Positions 53,805-63,057 of a stretch of 64,000 nucleotides of DNA are shown one piece after another. The stretch is from Pseudomonadota bacterium (GTDB taxonomy: Bacteria; Pseudomonadota; Alphaproteobacteria; Rhizobiales; Xanthobacteraceae). The position numbers and the translations under genes are program-made. Positions within the stretch are counted from its first letter, which is position 1. The number at the start of each line of letters is the position of its first letter. The notes below the pieces were generated by a model. The model made no database searches. It saw only the letters and a list, made by a program, of their open reading frames with translations, and was not told the origin of the DNA. The stretch covers positions 62,001 to 126,000 of the forward strand of contig JAFECJ010000008.1 of assembly GCA_018242205.1 (NCBI GenBank), read 5' to 3'.

Positions 53805-55580
53805 GTGCAGAACATCGACCGCCCGACCGTCCCGGTGAAATCCAACGACCTTGCCTGGAAGAGCGATGTGGTCGCACAGCTCCTGCGCCAGTCCGAAATT
53901 CCCTTCGTGGTTCTCAATCCCGGCGCCAGCTATCGCGGACTGCATGACAGCCTGGTCAACTATCTCGGCAACACGGCGCCGCAAATGCTGCTGTGCCTGA
54001 ACGAGGACCACGTCGTTTCGATCTCGCACGGCTATGCCAAGGCGACCGACGAGCCGCTCGCTTGCGTCCTGCACAGCAATGTCGGCCTCATGCACGGGCT
54101 GATGGGCATCTTCAATGCCTGGGCCGATCGCGTGCCGATGCTGATCCTCGGCGCAACGGGTCCGGTGCAGCCGGAAAAGCGGCGGCCGTGGATCGACTGG
54201 ATCCACACCGCCAAGGATCAGGGTGCCCTGCTCCGCCACTACGTGAAATGGGACGACGAACCGCGCTCGGTGCAAGGTGTCATCGAAAGCATGACGCGCG
54301 CGCTGCAAATGACGACCAGCGCGCCGAAGGCGCCGGTCTATGTCTGCCTCGATGCCGGTCTCCAGGAAGAGCCGATGGCCGACACGATCGATATCCCTGA
54401 CTTCGATCGTTTCGCCGCGCCGGACGCGCCCTGCGGTACGCCCGCCGACATTGCCGGGGTCGCCGATATGGTCGCCGCCGCCAAGCGCCCGGTCTTTCTG
54501 ATCGGCCGCGGCTCGCGCGATCAATCGCATTGGGACCGGCGTGTCGCACTGGCCGAGACCGCGGGCGCCGCCGTCATTACCTCGCTGCGCGAGCGCGCCG
54601 TGTTCCCGACCAGCCACGCGCAGCATATTTCGCCGCCGAGCGGTTGGATGACCGCCGGCGCCAAGGCCGCTATCAAGGACGCCGATCTGATCGTCAGTTT
54701 CGACTGGGTCGATCTCAACGGCTATCTGCAGCAATTCGACCGCAAGACCCACAAGCTCGGTGCCCGCATCGTGCATGTCTCACTCGACAGCATCCTGCAC
54801 AATGGCTGGAGCATGGATCACTTCGCGCCGATCGCCGCCGACCGCCATGTCATGGCCGACGCCGATGCCTTCATCGAACAGCTTCTGCCCGCCATCAGGT
54901 CGCGTCTCGGCAAGCCGCGCGCGCCGTGGCTCAAAGGCGGCCCGGCGACGCCGCGCGGCTTCAGCGATGACGCCGAACGCGAAATGGTCCCGCACGATAT
55001 CGAGGCACTGCTCGCCGAGCTGGCGAAAGATCACGCAATTACGCTGGCGCATACGACCATCGGCTGGGCCTCGACCGATTATCCGATGCAAGGGCCGCTC
55101 GATTATCTCGGCCATGACGGCGGCGCCGGCCTTGCCGCCGGTCCGGGGCTGACCATCGGCGCGGCGCTGGCGCTACGCGATAGCGGTCGGATCGTGGTCG
55201 GCGTGCTCGGCGACGGCGATTTCCTGCAAGGCGCGACGGCGTTGTGGACCGCCGCACATTACAGCGTTCCCTGCCTATTCATCGTTTCGAACAACCGTTC
55301 GAACTTCAACGACGAAGTGCATCAGGAGACCGTCGCCAAGACGCGCGGCCGCCCGGTGGAAAACCGCTGGGTCGGTCAGCGCATAGACGATCCGGAGGTC
55401 GATCTTGCCGCTATCGCGCGCGCCCAAGGTGTCGAGGCCATCGGCCCGGTCAATACGCTCGGCGAGCTACGGGGCGCCGTGCACAAAGGCATCGATGCCG
55501 TGAAGAGCGGCAAGCCATTCTTCATCGATGCCCGCGTCAAGCCCGGCTACGCCAATATCATCGTATCTCGCCACGGCTGA
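53805..55580 (+). CDS. ThDP-dependent enzyme 3, benzoylformate decarboxylase-like
   Basis: 591 residues from GTG 53805, with GGGAG 7 bases upstream. ThDP motif GDG 469-471, Asn-Asn 496-497; Glu67 in LNEDHVV; His90 in VLHSNVGL. NPGASYRGLHDSLVNYLG and KRRPWIDWIHT are near-identical to enzyme 4, which makes these two the closest pair. It has its own A/T-rich promoter region and is the end of the rightward module. It converges with the Bug-type binding-protein gene. Confidence 0.88.
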   Translation: MQNIDRPTVPVKSNDLAWKSDVVAQLLRQSEIPFVVLNPGASYRGLHDSLVNYLGNTAPQMLLCLNEDHVVSISHGYAKATDEPLACVLHSNVGLMHGLMGIFNAWADRVPMLILGATGPVQPEKRRPWIDWIHTAKDQGALLRHYVKWDDEPRSVQGVIESMTRALQMTTSAPKAPVYVCLDAGLQEEPMADTIDIPDFDRFAAPDAPCGTPADIAGVADMVAAAKRPVFLIGRGSRDQSHWDRRVALAETAGAAVITSLRERAVFPTSHAQHISPPSGWMTAGAKAAIKDADLIVSFDWVDLNGYLQQFDRKTHKLGARIVHVSLDSILHNGWSMDHFAPIAADRHVMADADAFIEQLLPAIRSRLGKPRAPWLKGGPATPRGFSDDAEREMVPHDIEALLAELAKDHAITLAHTTIGWASTDYPMQGPLDYLGHDGGAGLAAGPGLTIGAALALRDSGRIVVGVLGDGDFLQGATALWTAAHYSVPCLFIVSNNRSNFNDEVHQETVAKTRGRPVENRWVGQRIDDPEVDLAAIARAQGVEAIGPVNTLGELRGAVHKGIDAVKSGKPFFIDARVKPGYANIIVSRHG

Positions 55581-55615
55581 GCCGTCGCAAGCGCTCAACG
55601 GGGCCGCCAGCGGCG

Positions 55616-56620
55616 CTACGGTTTGGCGTCGGCCTTCACCGTCGCGGCGATCTCGTTCCACTTCGCGACCTGATCGCGAATGAAGCTGTCGAACTCGGAA
55701 GGCGATGTCTTCTGAGTGTAGACGCCGATCGATTCGAGTCGCTTCCGCAAATCGGGCCTGTCGAGCGCGCGATTGAGTGCGGCATTCAGCTTTTCGATGA
55801 TCGAGGCCGGCGTACCGGCCGGCGCAGCCAGGCCGTACCAAGTGCCGCGCTCGAAGCCCGGTAGATCCATGCCCTTCTCGGCGAAGGTGGGAACGTCAGG
55901 CGCCTCCTTCAGCCGCTCGCGGCCGGCCGCCGCGAGCATCTTCAGCTTGCCCTCCCTGACAAGTCCAACGGCGCCTGGCGGGGCAACGAACGCACCGGCA
56001 ATACGTCCGGCCAGCAAATCCGTTATCGCCGGCGTCATGCCGCGATACGGCACCATCAGCGGCTTGATCCCGGCCACCTTGGCGAAAGACAGGGCGGCGA
56101 GATGCGGCGTGCTGCCGATGCCGGCATTGCCGATCGATACACCCTCGCCGGCCTTGCGCGCATTCTGGATAAAGCTTTCGAGGTCCTGAGTCTTGCTGCC
56201 GGCGGGCACGACCAGCACGAGGGTCGAGCGTGAGGTTTGCCCAACCATCTTGAAATCTTTGACCGGATCGTAACCGACATTGTCGTGGAAGTGCGACAGC
56301 ACCACGAATGACATGTCCACGGCGACCAGCGTGTAACCGTCCGGCTTCGCTCGCCCAACATAGCCGAAGGCAATGGCACCGCCGGCCCCGGGCTTGTTTT
56401 CGACGACGACCGTGCCGTTGATCTCCTTCGATAAGCCATCGGCGACGGCGCGGGCGATGACGTCGACAGGGCCGCCCGCCGCGAACGGCACGACGAGCGA
56501 AATGGGATGATCGGTGAAATCCGCGGCCGCGGCGGGCACAAAGGTCGAGCCGGGCAAAGCTCCGAGGACCGCAAGCGAGCAAATCCAAAGGCGCTTCAAG
56601 CAGAAGCTAACGATTTTCAT
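55616..56620 (-). CDS. Tripartite tricarboxylate-type (Bug) substrate-binding protein
   Basis: 334 residues from ATG 56620 (GGAGCG upstream). N-terminal signal sequence through about residue 34 (MKIVSFCLKRLWICSLAVLGALPG...VPAAAA). Bug-family motifs: PISLVVPFAAGGPVDVIARAVADGLSK, VVVENKPGAGGAIAFG, PDGYTLVAVDMSFVV. Such proteins bind carboxylates and normally work with TctAB membrane subunits, but none lie in the window. It is transcribed divergently from the PotABCD-like operon. Confidence 0.92.
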   Translation of the reverse strand: MKIVSFCLKRLWICSLAVLGALPGSTFVPAAAADFTDHPISLVVPFAAGGPVDVIARAVADGLSKEINGTVVVENKPGAGGAIAFGYVGRAKPDGYTLVAVDMSFVVLSHFHDNVGYDPVKDFKMVGQTSRSTLVLVVPAGSKTQDLESFIQNARKAGEGVSIGNAGIGSTPHLAALSFAKVAGIKPLMVPYRGMTPAITDLLAGRIAGAFVAPPGAVGLVREGKLKMLAAAGRERLKEAPDVPTFAEKGMDLPGFERGTWYGLAAPAGTPASIIEKLNAALNRALDRPDLRKRLESIGVYTQKTSPSEFDSFIRDQVAKWNEIAATVKADAKP

Positions 56621-56870
56621 TCTGACGCTCCAGTTCAAGTCCAACGACGGGCGTTCTGGAAGCCAGGCGGGCTATGTTCCCGGTCTCTCAGACGCGTCGC
56701 GTCCAGCCGCGGTTTCCCACCCCGGCCTGCGGGTCCCAGCGGCAAATTAGCTTCGCTAGTTTACCTACTTTACTTTACTATTTTCAATATGTATCGTTCG
56801 GAACGTCGGCCAAAATCCGGCAATGGATGGGTCTTTGCGCTCCGAAGCGAACCGCAGGAAGAGATCGCGT
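56621..56870. promoter_or_regulatory. Divergent control region between the Bug protein and PotA-like genes
   Basis: 250 bases. The patch 56757-56795 is A/T-rich (AGTTTACCTACTTTACTTTA and following ACTATTTTC) and is the best place for promoters. TTTAC repeats occur three times. An in-frame start of the ATPase at 56823 would fall inside the region; GTG 56871 is preferred. No operator dyad is clear. Confidence 0.4.
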
Positions 56871-57953
56871 GTGAACGAGCCTGTTGTCAGTTTTGTCAAC
56901 GTCAACAAAACATATGACGGCAAAGCCCTCGTCGTCGACGATCTCAATCTTTCTGTACATCGCGGCGAATTCCTGACTCTCCTCGGCTCGTCGGGATCCG
57001 GCAAGACGTCGTCGCTGATGATGGTGGCCGGCTTTGAGATGCCGACGTCCGGCGACATATTACTTGATGGCAGGTCGATAACCCGGCTGCCCGCCTACCG
57101 ACGGAACATCGGCGTCGTCTTCCAGAACTATGCTCTCTTCCCGCATATGACCGTGGCCGAGAACTTGGCGTTCCCGCTGCAGGCGCGCAAAGTCGGGAAG
57201 GCGGAAATCGTCAAGAAGGTCTCCCGGGTTCTCGAGATCGTCCGGCTGACCGGATACGAAGCGCGCAAGGCCACACAACTGTCGGGCGGCCAGCAGCAAC
57301 GCGTCGCCCTGGCTCGCGCTCTCATTTTCGATCCCGCGCTTATCCTGATGGACGAACCGCTCGGCGCGCTCGACCGGCAGCTGCGCGAGGCGATGCAGTA
57401 CGAGATAAAGCACATTCACGACACGCTCGGCATCAGCGTCATTTACGTCACCCACGACCAGGACGAAGCGCTGGCGATGTCGAACCGTGTCGTGGTGCTC
57501 GAAAAAGGCAAGATCGAACAAGTCGGCACGCCGAAGGAGCTCTATGAGACGCCTGCGACCGCATTCGTCGCCGGTTTCGTCGGCGAGAACAACTGCATGA
57601 AGGGCCGCGTCCGGCTGGCAGAAAGCGACCGTTGCGTAATTGCGATGCCGTGGGGCGACGTTTCCGCCATTACAGTCGGCCCCGCCGGCGCCGGCCGCGA
57701 CACCACATGGTCCGTGCGCCCCGAACGCATCGAATTCGATTCCGGCAGCGGCGATCTGGACAATGTCTATGACGGCGTCGTCAAGGACGTCGTTTATCTC
57801 GGTGATCAGATCCGGATTTACGTCGCGATCGGTGGCAATACCTTTGTTTTGAAAGTCACCAATAAGTCCGAGCTCGCCGTCCTGACGATTGGCCAGCGCG
57901 TCAAGGTCGGTTGGCGCGCAAAGGATTGTCGTGCATTCGGACTACCACACTGA
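56871..57953 (+). CDS. ABC transporter ATPase, PotA-like
   Basis: 360 residues from GTG 56871 (GGAAGAG about 8 bases upstream); a longer form from ATG 56823 is possible. Walker [12 protein letters not shown]-loop [15 protein letters not shown], signature [15 protein letters not shown], Walker [13 protein letters not shown]-loop [11 protein letters not shown]. The C-terminal TOBE-type domain ([10 protein letters not shown]) is typical of spermidine/putrescine/ferric-type importers. It heads a complete ABC operon with the following three genes. Confidence 0.93.
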   Translation: MNEPVVSFVNVNKTYDGKALVVDDLNLSVHRGEFLTLLGSSGSGKTSSLMMVAGFEMPTSGDILLDGRSITRLPAYRRNIGVVFQNYALFPHMTVAENLAFPLQARKVGKAEIVKKVSRVLEIVRLTGYEARKATQLSGGQQQRVALARALIFDPALILMDEPLGALDRQLREAMQYEIKHIHDTLGISVIYVTHDQDEALAMSNRVVVLEKGKIEQVGTPKELYETPATAFVAGFVGENNCMKGRVRLAESDRCVIAMPWGDVSAITVGPAGAGRDTTWSVRPERIEFDSGSGDLDNVYDGVVKDVVYLGDQIRIYVAIGGNTFVLKVTNKSELAVLTIGQRVKVGWRAKDCRAFGLPH

Positions 57954-58025
57954 ATCGATATGCGCCGGCCGAACGGCATGCGTGTTGGCACTGTCTGCTT
58001 AGCGTTCACTCCAGGGGAGACGACC

Positions 58026-59066
58026 ATGATGTCCACATTGCCGCGTTATATCGCTCTTGCCGCCGTAGCTGCCTTTGTCACATCCGCCGCTTCAGCCCGC
58101 GACCTGACCGTCGTCTCGTGGGGCGGGGCCGTGCAGAAGGCGCAGAGCACGGCGTTTCTTGAACCGTTTGCTCAGGAGTCGAAGGCGCCATTGCGCCAGG
58201 CCTCGTGGGAGGGCGGCATTGGCATCCTGCGCGCCAAAGTGCAGAGCGGCAACGCCGACTGGGACGTCGTCGAGGTCGAGTCCGACGAACTGGCGATCGG
58301 TTGCGAGGAGAACCTGTACGAGAAGCTCGATTGGAGCAAGATCGGCGGCAAGGACATCTATTTCCCCCAGGCCGTCAATCCGTGCGGCGTCGGCGCGCTG
58401 CTGTACAGTTTCGTTCTGGCGTACGACCCCGCTAAAGTGAAAGACGCGCCGAAAAATTGGGCCGACTTTTACGATCTGAAGAAGTTTCCGGGCAAGCGCG
58501 CATTGCGTTCCGGACCGAAGCTGACGCTGGAAACCGCGTTGATGGCGGACGGGGTCGCCCCGGCCGATGTCTACAAAGTGCTCGGCACCGAGGAGGGCGT
58601 CAATCGTGCATTCAAGAAGCTCGATACGATCAAGCCCAACATCATCTGGTGGCAGACCGGGCAGAAGCCGGTGGAACTGCTCGCCTCCGGCGAAGTCGCC
58701 ATGACCGGCGTGTTCAATGGCCGCATCACCGCGGCCAAGAAGGCCGGGAAGGTCTTCAACATGGTTTGGAACCAGAGCATGTTCACCTGGGACAGCTGGG
58801 TCATTCTGAAGGGATCGCCGAACGTCGATGCGGCGTACAAACTGTTGAACTATATGAGCGACGCCAGCCGTCAGGCCAAGCAGATGTCCATGCTGGCGAA
58901 CGGCACGTCGAACAAGCAGAGCATCGCCATGGTGGACGCCAAGGATGCCGCCGATTTGCCCTCGGCGCCGGACAACGCCGCGCACGCGATGGAGGTCAGC
59001 GCCCAGTTCTGGCTCGACAACTTCGACAAGCTCAGCGACCGCTTCACCAAATGGGTCGCACAATAA
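58026..59066 (+). CDS. ABC substrate-binding protein, PotD-like
   Basis: 346 residues from ATG 58026 with GGGGAG upstream. Signal peptide to about residue 25 (ALAAVAAFVTSAASA). Mature sequence is PotD/extracellular-binding type: LTVVSWGGAVQKAQSTAFLEPF, VYSGNADWDVVEV-like VQSGNADWDVVEVES, and YLNYMSDASRQAKQ-like LLNYMSDASRQ. Likely ligands are polyamines, amines or amino-acid-like compounds, but the binding pocket was not analysed. Confidence 0.92.
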   Translation: MMSTLPRYIALAAVAAFVTSAASARDLTVVSWGGAVQKAQSTAFLEPFAQESKAPLRQASWEGGIGILRAKVQSGNADWDVVEVESDELAIGCEENLYEKLDWSKIGGKDIYFPQAVNPCGVGALLYSFVLAYDPAKVKDAPKNWADFYDLKKFPGKRALRSGPKLTLETALMADGVAPADVYKVLGTEEGVNRAFKKLDTIKPNIIWWQTGQKPVELLASGEVAMTGVFNGRITAAKKAGKVFNMVWNQSMFTWDSWVILKGSPNVDAAYKLLNYMSDASRQAKQMSMLANGTSNKQSIAMVDAKDAADLPSAPDNAAHAMEVSAQFWLDNFDKLSDRFTKWVAQ

Positions 59067-59072
59067 GGGATC

Positions 59073-59138
59073 AACGGGCGGGCATCGGCCCGTTTGCTGA
59101 CATCGGTAAGGGCCGGAGACGTCACTCGGGCCCTTACC
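59073..59138 (+). terminator. Two stem-loops between binding-protein and permease genes
   Basis: Stem 1: AACGGGC (59073-59079) with GCCCGTT (59088-59094). Stem 2: GGTAAGGGCC (59105-59114) with GGCCCTTACC (59129-59138). Intergenic stems after a binding-protein gene commonly protect its mRNA or partially terminate transcription, giving more binding protein than permease. The T-rich tail is short. Confidence 0.55.
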
Positions 59139-59173
59139 TGCATTTCACGGCGTCGAGACGGTAACCCGGGTTC

Positions 59174-60394
59174 ATGACCGAAGTTCATATCCTGAGCCGC
59201 CAACTGCACCGATCCAACCGCCCCCGCCACTTGGCTTCGTTCGCACTGGTACTGCCGCTTTTCGCATTCTTGGTCTTCTCGTACGGATTCCCCATCGGAA
59301 CGATGCTGTGGCAGGCGGTAAGCGACAAGGAAGTCGGCATAGCCTTGCCGAACACTGTCGCCGCGCTTGCATCGTGGGACGGCAAGACCCTTCCAGATGA
59401 AAAAGTATTTCGCGCCCTGGCGGCCGACATCAAGAAGGCGCGCGCCGACGAGACGCTGGCTCCGGCGGCACGGAGGTTGAACTACGACGTCAGCGGCTTC
59501 CGAGAGGTTCTGTTTCGCACGGCAAGACGCCCACCCCCGGCGAATACGGCATCGGTCAAAGACTATATCATCGGTATTGATTCGGCGTGGAGCAACCCTA
59601 ATTACTGGGGCGCCATTCGCAATGCGGCTGGTCCAGCCTCCCTATATTATCTGCTTTCGGCGATCGATCTGCGTACGAATCCAGTTGGGTCGATCATTGC
59701 GAAGCCGAACGACTCGTCGATATTTATTGACATTTTCGTGCGCACGTTTGAGATGTCGTTGATCGTCACATTGATTTGCGTCGCGCTGGGTTTCCCGGTC
59801 GCGTATCTGCTGACTAGCCTGCCGGCGCGGTTGGCCTATCCATTACTGGTCCTCGTCCTGGTGCCGTTCTGGACGTCGCTGCTGGTTCGTACCGCGGCGT
59901 GGGTCGTATTGCTGCAGAACCGAGGCATCGTCAATCACGCATTGATCGATCTGCATATCCTGAGCGAACCGACCGCACTGATCTATAACCGGCTCGGCGT
60001 GTACGTTGCCATGACGCACATCCTGCTGCCTTATTTCATCCTGCCGCTTTACAGCGTCATGAAAGGCATCTCGCCGAATTACATGCGCGCGGCCGCAAGC
60101 CTTGGCGCCAGACCGATCCGTGCCTTTATCAAGGTCTATTTGCCGCAATGCGCCTCCGGCATCACCGCCGGTTGTCTCCTGGTCTTCACTGTGGCGATCG
60201 GCTTCTACATCACGCCCGCTCTTGTTGGGGGCGCGGCAGACCAGATGATCAGCTACTATATTGCGTTCTACACCAACACCGCCGCGAACTGGGGCCTCGC
60301 CTGCGCACTCAGTGTGTGGCTGCTGTTGGCGACATTCGTCCTGTACTTTTTATATGGGCGGCTGGTGGGTGGCGTCGCGGGGCCGGTAACATGA
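59174..60394 (+). CDS. ABC transporter permease, PotB-like
   Basis: 406 residues, longer than the usual ~300 because about 120 residues of mostly soluble sequence (residues 60-170, ALASWDGKTLPDEKVFRALAA...) lie between the first membrane helix and the core of the channel. The core has about five helices and the EAA motif AAASLGARPIRAFIKVYLPQ. Such an insert between helices 1 and 2 is known in some PotB-like permeases. It overlaps the next gene by 4 bases. Confidence 0.9.
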   Translation: MTEVHILSRQLHRSNRPRHLASFALVLPLFAFLVFSYGFPIGTMLWQAVSDKEVGIALPNTVAALASWDGKTLPDEKVFRALAADIKKARADETLAPAARRLNYDVSGFREVLFRTARRPPPANTASVKDYIIGIDSAWSNPNYWGAIRNAAGPASLYYLLSAIDLRTNPVGSIIAKPNDSSIFIDIFVRTFEMSLIVTLICVALGFPVAYLLTSLPARLAYPLLVLVLVPFWTSLLVRTAAWVVLLQNRGIVNHALIDLHILSEPTALIYNRLGVYVAMTHILLPYFILPLYSVMKGISPNYMRAAASLGARPIRAFIKVYLPQCASGITAGCLLVFTVAIGFYITPALVGGAADQMISYYIAFYTNTAANWGLACALSVWLLLATFVLYFLYGRLVGGVAGPVT

Positions 60395-61227
60395 CCTTCG
60401 GTCATGAACACCGCCCGCTGTCGCAGCGGCTGACGCGCCTGGCGTTATGGGTCATCACCATCCTGGTGCTGACCTACCTGATCGCGCCCCTCCTCGTCAT
60501 CGTTCCGCTGTCATTCAGCTCGAGCGCCTTCCTGAACTACCCGATCCCGTCGTTTTCGCTGCGCTGGTACGAGGACTTCTTCTCCTCGCCGGATTGGCGG
60601 CTGGCGATCTGGAACTCGCTGCTCGTCGGCTCGATCAGCGCGCTGCTGGCGACCTCACTCGGCACGCTGGCCGCTCTCGGCCTCAACCGCGCCAACTTCC
60701 CCTTCAAGCGGGTCGTCACCGCCTTCTTCATTTCACCACTGGTGGTGCCGGTCATCATCCTAGCGGTGGGCACATACTTCTTTTTCGCCCCGCTGCGGCT
60801 GACCGGAACCTACACCGGGATCATCCTCGCCCACACGACACTGGCCATCCCCTTCGTCATCATCACGGTCGGCGCAACCCTTTCGAGTTTCGACGAAAAT
60901 CTGGTTCGCGCCGCCTTCAGCCTCGGCGCCCACCCGGTCCGTGTCTTCTTCAAGGTGATCCTGCCGCTGGTGCTGCCGGGCGTCGTGTCCGGTGCCGTCA
61001 TCGCCTTCGCCACCTCGCTGGACGAAGTGGTCATGATCCTGTTCCTTGGCGGCCCGGAGCAAAACACCATCCCGCGCCAGATGTTCAACGGCATCAAATA
61101 TTACTTGAGCCCGACCATCACCGCAGTCGCCACCGTTCTGATCGTGGTGTCGATCCTGATCCTCGGCCTGGTCGGCCTGCTGCGCCGCCACATGCAGAAG
61201 CTGCGCGCGGCGGACGTCGAGCACTGA
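60391..61227 (+). CDS. ABC transporter permease, PotC-like
   Basis: 278 residues from ATG 60391 (ATGA overlap with the PotB-like gene). Six hydrophobic helices; EAA motif AAFSLGAHPVRVFFKVILPLVLPG. The start codon lies in the palindromic word ATGACC-TTC-GGTCAT, also seen near the selB end. It completes the importer and is followed by a convergent ThDP gene, 30 bases apart. Confidence 0.93.
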   Translation: MTFGHEHRPLSQRLTRLALWVITILVLTYLIAPLLVIVPLSFSSSAFLNYPIPSFSLRWYEDFFSSPDWRLAIWNSLLVGSISALLATSLGTLAALGLNRANFPFKRVVTAFFISPLVVPVIILAVGTYFFFAPLRLTGTYTGIILAHTTLAIPFVIITVGATLSSFDENLVRAAFSLGAHPVRVFFKVILPLVLPGVVSGAVIAFATSLDEVVMILFLGGPEQNTIPRQMFNGIKYYLSPTITAVATVLIVVSILILGLVGLLRRHMQKLRAADVEH

Positions 61228-61257
61228 GGCCCGCACCGGGTCGCCGCGGACAAGATG

Positions 61258-63045
61258 CTAGCGACCGATGCGGCCTTGCGCCGACGCCTTCGGCAGTTCC
61301 GGCCGGGCGATATGGACGTCGATCAGGAACGGCCTGCCGTCGCGCACCGCGGCCAAGCCCTGCTTGATAGCGGCGCGAAGTTCCTCGTGCGACGTCACCG
61401 GTCCGGTCGCTTCGACGCCCTGCCCTTCCGAAATCTTGACCAGGTCGAGTTCCGGATCGGACAGCCGTTGCCCGATCCAGCGGTTCTCGCGTGGCCGGTC
61501 GCGCAGGCTCGCCATGACGTTCTGATGAATCTCGTCGTTGAAGTTGGACGCGTTGTTGGCGATGATGAACAGCGCCGGAATTCGGTAATGCGCGGCGGTC
61601 CACAGGGCCGTCGCGCCTTGCAGAAAATCGCCGTCGCCGATCACCGAGATCACCGGCCGGCCGCTGCCCTTCAAGGCCAGTGCGGCGCCGATGGTGATGC
61701 CCGGCCCGGCGGCCAGACCGGCGCCGCCATCATGGCCGAGGAAATCGAGCGGCTCGCGATAGTCATACACGCCGCCGCTCCACACCAGCGGCAAATGCGC
61801 GATGGTGAATTGTTGCTCGCCGCGCTCGTCGGCCAGCGCCACCTCGATATCGAAATAAGTCAGTTGGCCGCCCGGAGCGGCAGCCGGGCGTTCAGCGGCA
61901 ACGACTTTGCCCTCGCCCGTCGGCCCATCGCGACGCAGTTCGCGCAGGCGCCTCAGCATCTGGCCGACGACCGCGTCCGCGTCGGCCTTGATCTGAACAT
62001 CGACCGGCGGAATGCCGAAGTGATCCAGGCTCCAGCCATTATGCAGCGCCACGTCGAGCGAGACGTGAACGACCGTCGCCTTGAGCGGCTTGCCACGACC
62101 CGCCATCTCCTGGAACAAACCGTTGAGATCGACCCAGTCGAAACTGACGATAAGGTCGGCCGTCGCCAGCGTCTCGGTGGCGGCGGCGGTCAGGCCGTCG
62201 ATGGGCGGCCCGGCATGAAGGCGATGCGCGGTCGGGAACAGCGCGCGCTCGCGCAGTGAGGTGATAACGGCGGCGCCGCTGAGTTCGGCCAGCGCCACGC
62301 GGCGATTCCAGTCGTCTTGCGCGCGTGAGCCGCGGCCGAATAGCAGCACCGGCCGCCTCGCCTGCGCTAACGCCTTCACGGCTGCAGCGACATCGTCTTC
62401 GGCACCGTGCGGAGGCGACGCCGGCGCGTAACGGCGCGGATCCGGCAACGCAATGTTGGCGCCGATGGCCTGCTCCTGCAGACCGGCATCGAGGCAGACA
62501 TAGACCGGCGCCTGCGGCACATCGCGCGTCATCTGCGCAGCCTTCAGGAAGGCCTGAACGATGCCCTGGCTGGAGCGCGGCTCGTCGTCCCACTTGGTGA
62601 AATGGCGCAGCATCGCGCCCTGGTCCTTGCAGGTGTGAATCCAGTCGATCCAGGGGCGGCGCTTCTCGAACTCCACCGGGCCGGTCGCACCGACGACGAT
62701 CATCGGCACGCGGTCGCACCAGGCGTTGAAGATGCCCATCAGGCCGTGCATCAGCCCGACATTGCTGTGCAGCGCGCAGGCCATCGGCTGGCCCGTAACC
62801 TTGGCATAGCCGTGGGCGATAGAGACGACGTGATCCTCGTGCAGACAGACCAGCATCTGCGGGCCGCGATTGCCGAGATAATTGACGAGGCTGTCCTCGA
62901 ACCCGCGGTAGCTGGCGCCGGGGTTGATGGCGATGTAGGGCACATCGAGGATCCGCAGCATTTCCGCCGCAAGATCGCTGTTCCACTTCATCTCACGATT
63001 TGACGCGATGTTGTCGGGCTGCTCGCGCGCGACGGACGTGTCCAT
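61258..63045 (-). CDS. ThDP-dependent enzyme 4, benzoylformate decarboxylase-like
   Basis: 595 residues. ThDP motif GDG 470-472 and Asn-Asn 497-498; Glu70 in CLHEDHVV; His93 in ALHSNVGL. Closest to enzyme 3 (NPGASYRG, KRRPWIDWIHT, GDGDFLQGATALWTAAHY). In the middle domain it lacks recognisable FAD-binding features. It follows a class III aminotransferase gene by 12 bases, so amine to oxo compound to ThDP reaction is the implied order. It converges with the PotC-like gene. Confidence 0.88.
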   Translation of the reverse strand: MDTSVAREQPDNIASNREMKWNSDLAAEMLRILDVPYIAINPGASYRGFEDSLVNYLGNRGPQMLVCLHEDHVVSIAHGYAKVTGQPMACALHSNVGLMHGLMGIFNAWCDRVPMIVVGATGPVEFEKRRPWIDWIHTCKDQGAMLRHFTKWDDEPRSSQGIVQAFLKAAQMTRDVPQAPVYVCLDAGLQEQAIGANIALPDPRRYAPASPPHGAEDDVAAAVKALAQARRPVLLFGRGSRAQDDWNRRVALAELSGAAVITSLRERALFPTAHRLHAGPPIDGLTAAATETLATADLIVSFDWVDLNGLFQEMAGRGKPLKATVVHVSLDVALHNGWSLDHFGIPPVDVQIKADADAVVGQMLRRLRELRRDGPTGEGKVVAAERPAAAPGGQLTYFDIEVALADERGEQQFTIAHLPLVWSGGVYDYREPLDFLGHDGGAGLAAGPGITIGAALALKGSGRPVISVIGDGDFLQGATALWTAAHYRIPALFIIANNASNFNDEIHQNVMASLRDRPRENRWIGQRLSDPELDLVKISEGQGVEATGPVTSHEELRAAIKQGLAAVRDGRPFLIDVHIARPELPKASAQGRIGR

Positions 63046-63057
63046 GGCCGCCGTCCC

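Noticed and set aside
28068..63045. The ThDP enzymes as sulfoacetaldehyde acetyltransferase (Xsc) of taurine degradation
   Set aside because: Aminotransferase and Ald would fit, but no pta gene is seen and the N-terminal motifs (NPGAS, HSNVGL) resemble benzoylformate decarboxylase, not Xsc.
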